DNA of 7,495 nt from Thermoplasmata archaeon (GTDB lineage: Archaea; Thermoplasmatota; Thermoplasmata; Lutacidiplasmatales; UBA184). The DNA is taken from contig JASHUS010000167.1 in the NCBI GenBank assembly GCA_030039865.1, forward strand, positions 1 through 7,495. Direction: 5' to 3'. Positions 6,525-7,495 of this stretch are shown one piece after another. The notes beneath the pieces were generated by a model, which saw only the letters and a program-made list of their open reading frames with translations, was not told the DNA's origin and ran no database searches. Within the stretch, counting starts at the first letter, position 1, and every line of letters starts with the position of its first letter. The position numbers and the translations under genes were made by a program.

Positions 6525-7212
6525 GACGCCGCGGGCGCGGGTCGGCCTCCTTCCGGACGAGGAAGTGGTGGATCGCCCCTTCCCGGCGGTGCGCGAGCAC
6601 GCTGTGCCCGGATTGGTCCGACCAGCGGACCATCTCGATCGGGCTCGTGGGATCGTCGGTGACGAGCAGGACCGCTTCGCCCGCCGGGTGGCGCGCCAGC
6701 TCCTCGTTGAGTTGGGTGAGCACGGCCGAGCACTCGAGGCCGATCTCGTAGAGTTCCATGTCGGGCGTCTGGGGCCAGCAGCGGATGTGCTGGGTGCGGA
6801 TTCGCTCGGCGATTCGCTCGCGCACGGCCTCGGCCGCCTCGAGGTTCGTCGGCCGGGGACGCGCCTTCTCCGCTCGCACCCGAACGACCCAGCCGTCCCC
6901 GTACGGCGCGTCGTTGAGGAGGCGCGGCCGCCCCACGAGGGCCTCGTTCCGCTCGAGGACGGTCGCCTCCTCGGGCAGCCGCACGGCGCCGGTGAACCGC
7001 ACGCTCTCGACGGTCGCGACGCTGCGGCCCCGTCCCACGGTGCCCTCGACCGGCCGGAACGAGACCCATCGGAACGGTCCGGCGAAGGCGACGAGTGGCG
7101 CGATGAGCCCCACGCGGGCCGTGCCCGGGGCGCCGGGCTCCTCCGCCCACCATACATCGAGCTCGAGGTCGTAGAGCCGGTCCTCGGGCAGGGGACAGCC
7201 GTCGATCTCCAC
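6514..7212 (-). CDS. GcvH-like / TusA-like fusion protein (putative sulfur carrier)
   Basis: A 232-residue two-domain protein. Residues of about 1-113 match the H-protein fold by eye: N-terminal EIDGCPLPEDRLYDLELDVWW, central ATVESVRFTGAVRLP, and NEALVGRPRLLNDAPYGDGWVVRVR, equivalent to the NEAL...PxLIN..PYGxGW block of GcvH. The lipoyl lysine of the ESVKA motif is replaced by Arg72 (codon CGG), so normal lipoylation is not possible. A charged linker helix (about 115-143) leads to a TusA-like domain (about 152-221): MELYEIGLECSAVLTQLNEEL, then GEAVLLVTDDPTS, SGHSVL and IHHFLVRK. Its active Cys is Cys161, but CPxP has become CSAV. The expected role is cytosolic binding or relay of persulfide sulfur. 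The start at GTG 7212 was chosen because it coincides with the H-protein N-terminus; an upstream extension to 7374 would be low-complexity and overlap the opposite gene. No glycine-cleavage genes are nearby. Domain calls rest on visual alignment. Confidence 0.75.
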   Translation of the reverse strand: MEIDGCPLPEDRLYDLELDVWWAEEPGAPGTARVGLIAPLVAFAGPFRWVSFRPVEGTVGRGRSVATVESVRFTGAVRLPEEATVLERNEALVGRPRLLNDAPYGDGWVVRVRAEKARPRPTNLEAAEAVRERIAERIRTQHIRCWPQTPDMELYEIGLECSAVLTQLNEELARHPAGEAVLLVTDDPTSPIEMVRWSDQSGHSVLAHRREGAIHHFLVRKEADPRPRRRPG

Positions 7213-7257
7213 GCCGCGTTGAACGCATGGACCGACTTGAGCCTGCGCCGGTCGCAA

Positions 7258-7265
7258 GGTTAAGC
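7258..7265. promoter_or_regulatory. Candidate bidirectional TATA element between divergent genes
   Basis: GGTTAAGC, with a TTAA core, is the AT-rich spot in the 78-nt gap between GTG 7212 (minus) and ATG 7291 (plus). On the plus strand it is about 29 nt before the ATG, giving a leaderless or nearly leaderless mRNA. On the minus strand (GCTTAACC) transcription would start near 7236, leaving about 24 nt before the GTG. The plus-strand assignment is the stronger one. Confidence 0.45.
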
Positions 7266-7290
7266 ACCACTCGCGCTGTGCCCGAGCCCC

Positions 7291-7482
7291 ATGGTCTCGC
7301 GGACGAGCGCCGAGGTCCCGGGAGTCGCGTTCTCCCGGATCCGGTGCCGCTGCAGCCACCTCCCGACGCACCACATGGTCGTCGTGCCGATCGGTACGAG
7401 CGCGAGCTACCGCCTCGATCCCACGGGTCCGTGCGCGATCTGCGGCGAGTCGATCTGCAAGAAGTACCAGCCCGGCGGCTGA
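7291..7482 (+). CDS. Small Cys/His-rich protein, probably zinc-binding, function unknown
   Basis: A 63-residue protein with the pattern C19-x-C21-x-H23, then H27-H28, followed by C48-x-x-C51-G and C56. The spacing, in particular CAICGESIC with the CxxCG knuckle, looks like a small zinc-binding or zinc-ribbon-like module; four ligands could come from Cys19/Cys21 (or His23) plus Cys48/Cys51. I do not recognise a named family. The middle (VVVPIGTSASYRLDPTGP) reads as beta strands and a turn. A TATA-like element about 29 nt upstream supports the ATG and a leaderless mRNA. It is divergent from the GcvH/TusA-like fusion gene. It could be a free-standing zinc-finger regulator, a ribosome-associated small protein or a metal carrier; nothing in the sequence decides between these. 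Codon usage matches the neighbours, which supports it being real. Confidence 0.65.
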   Translation: MVSRTSAEVPGVAFSRIRCRCSHLPTHHMVVVPIGTSASYRLDPTGPCAICGESICKKYQPGG

Positions 7483-7495
7483 ACGCGCTCGCTCA

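Noticed and set aside
6404..7270. Second minus-strand frame overlapping the fusion gene
   Set aside because: Low-complexity Arg/Gly/Pro translation without motifs, while the 6514-7212 frame has two recognisable domains.
6514..7374. Longer version of the minus-strand fusion gene starting at the ATG at 7374
   Set aside because: The extra 54 residues are Arg/Pro/Ala-rich low complexity, run antisense through most of the small Cys-rich gene, and lie upstream of the likely promoter. H-protein similarity begins at the GTG at 7212.

Overview
The window looks like chromosomal DNA of a GC-rich archaeon. The reasons are an archaeal translation initiation factor aIF1 (SUI1 family), AT-rich TATA-like boxes placed about 27-37 nt before several starts in otherwise very GC-rich DNA, and at least one gene whose TATA box sits so close to its ATG that the mRNA should be leaderless. 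Codons end strongly in G or C. The proteins are not strongly acidic, which argues against a haloarchaeon. A high-GC Thermoplasmatota-like lineage is my guess and is inference only. No mobile element, CRISPR array, tRNA or rRNA was seen.

Layout from the left: the last 47 codons of an unidentified protein ending in a charged helix; a VOC/glyoxalase-fold protein; a 14-helix flippase-like membrane protein (MOP/polysaccharide biosynthesis type) that starts at TTG and has a proline/acid-rich tail; then, behind a strong TATA box, a tightly packed three-gene ABC export operon (one DrrA-type ATPase and two permeases that are diverged copies of each other). A 223-nt spacer with nested inverted repeats leads to aIF1.

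The right-hand third is sulfur-related. A two-domain rhodanese (thiosulfate sulfurtransferase with a CRIGERS active-site loop) on the + strand converges, 15 nt apart, with a minus-strand gene that I read as a fusion of a GcvH-like (lipoyl carrier fold) domain to a TusA-like sulfur-carrier domain. In that fusion the lipoyl-lysine position is Arg and the TusA CPxP motif is reduced to a lone Cys. Rhodanese and TusA proteins are known partners in persulfide relays, so the pair may hand sulfur from one to the other. The fusion gene is divergent from a 63-residue Cys/His-rich, probably zinc-binding protein, and one TATA-like element (TTAA core) could serve both directions.

The fusion protein is the most unusual item in the window. 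The remaining genes are recognisable families whose substrates cannot be told from sequence alone.
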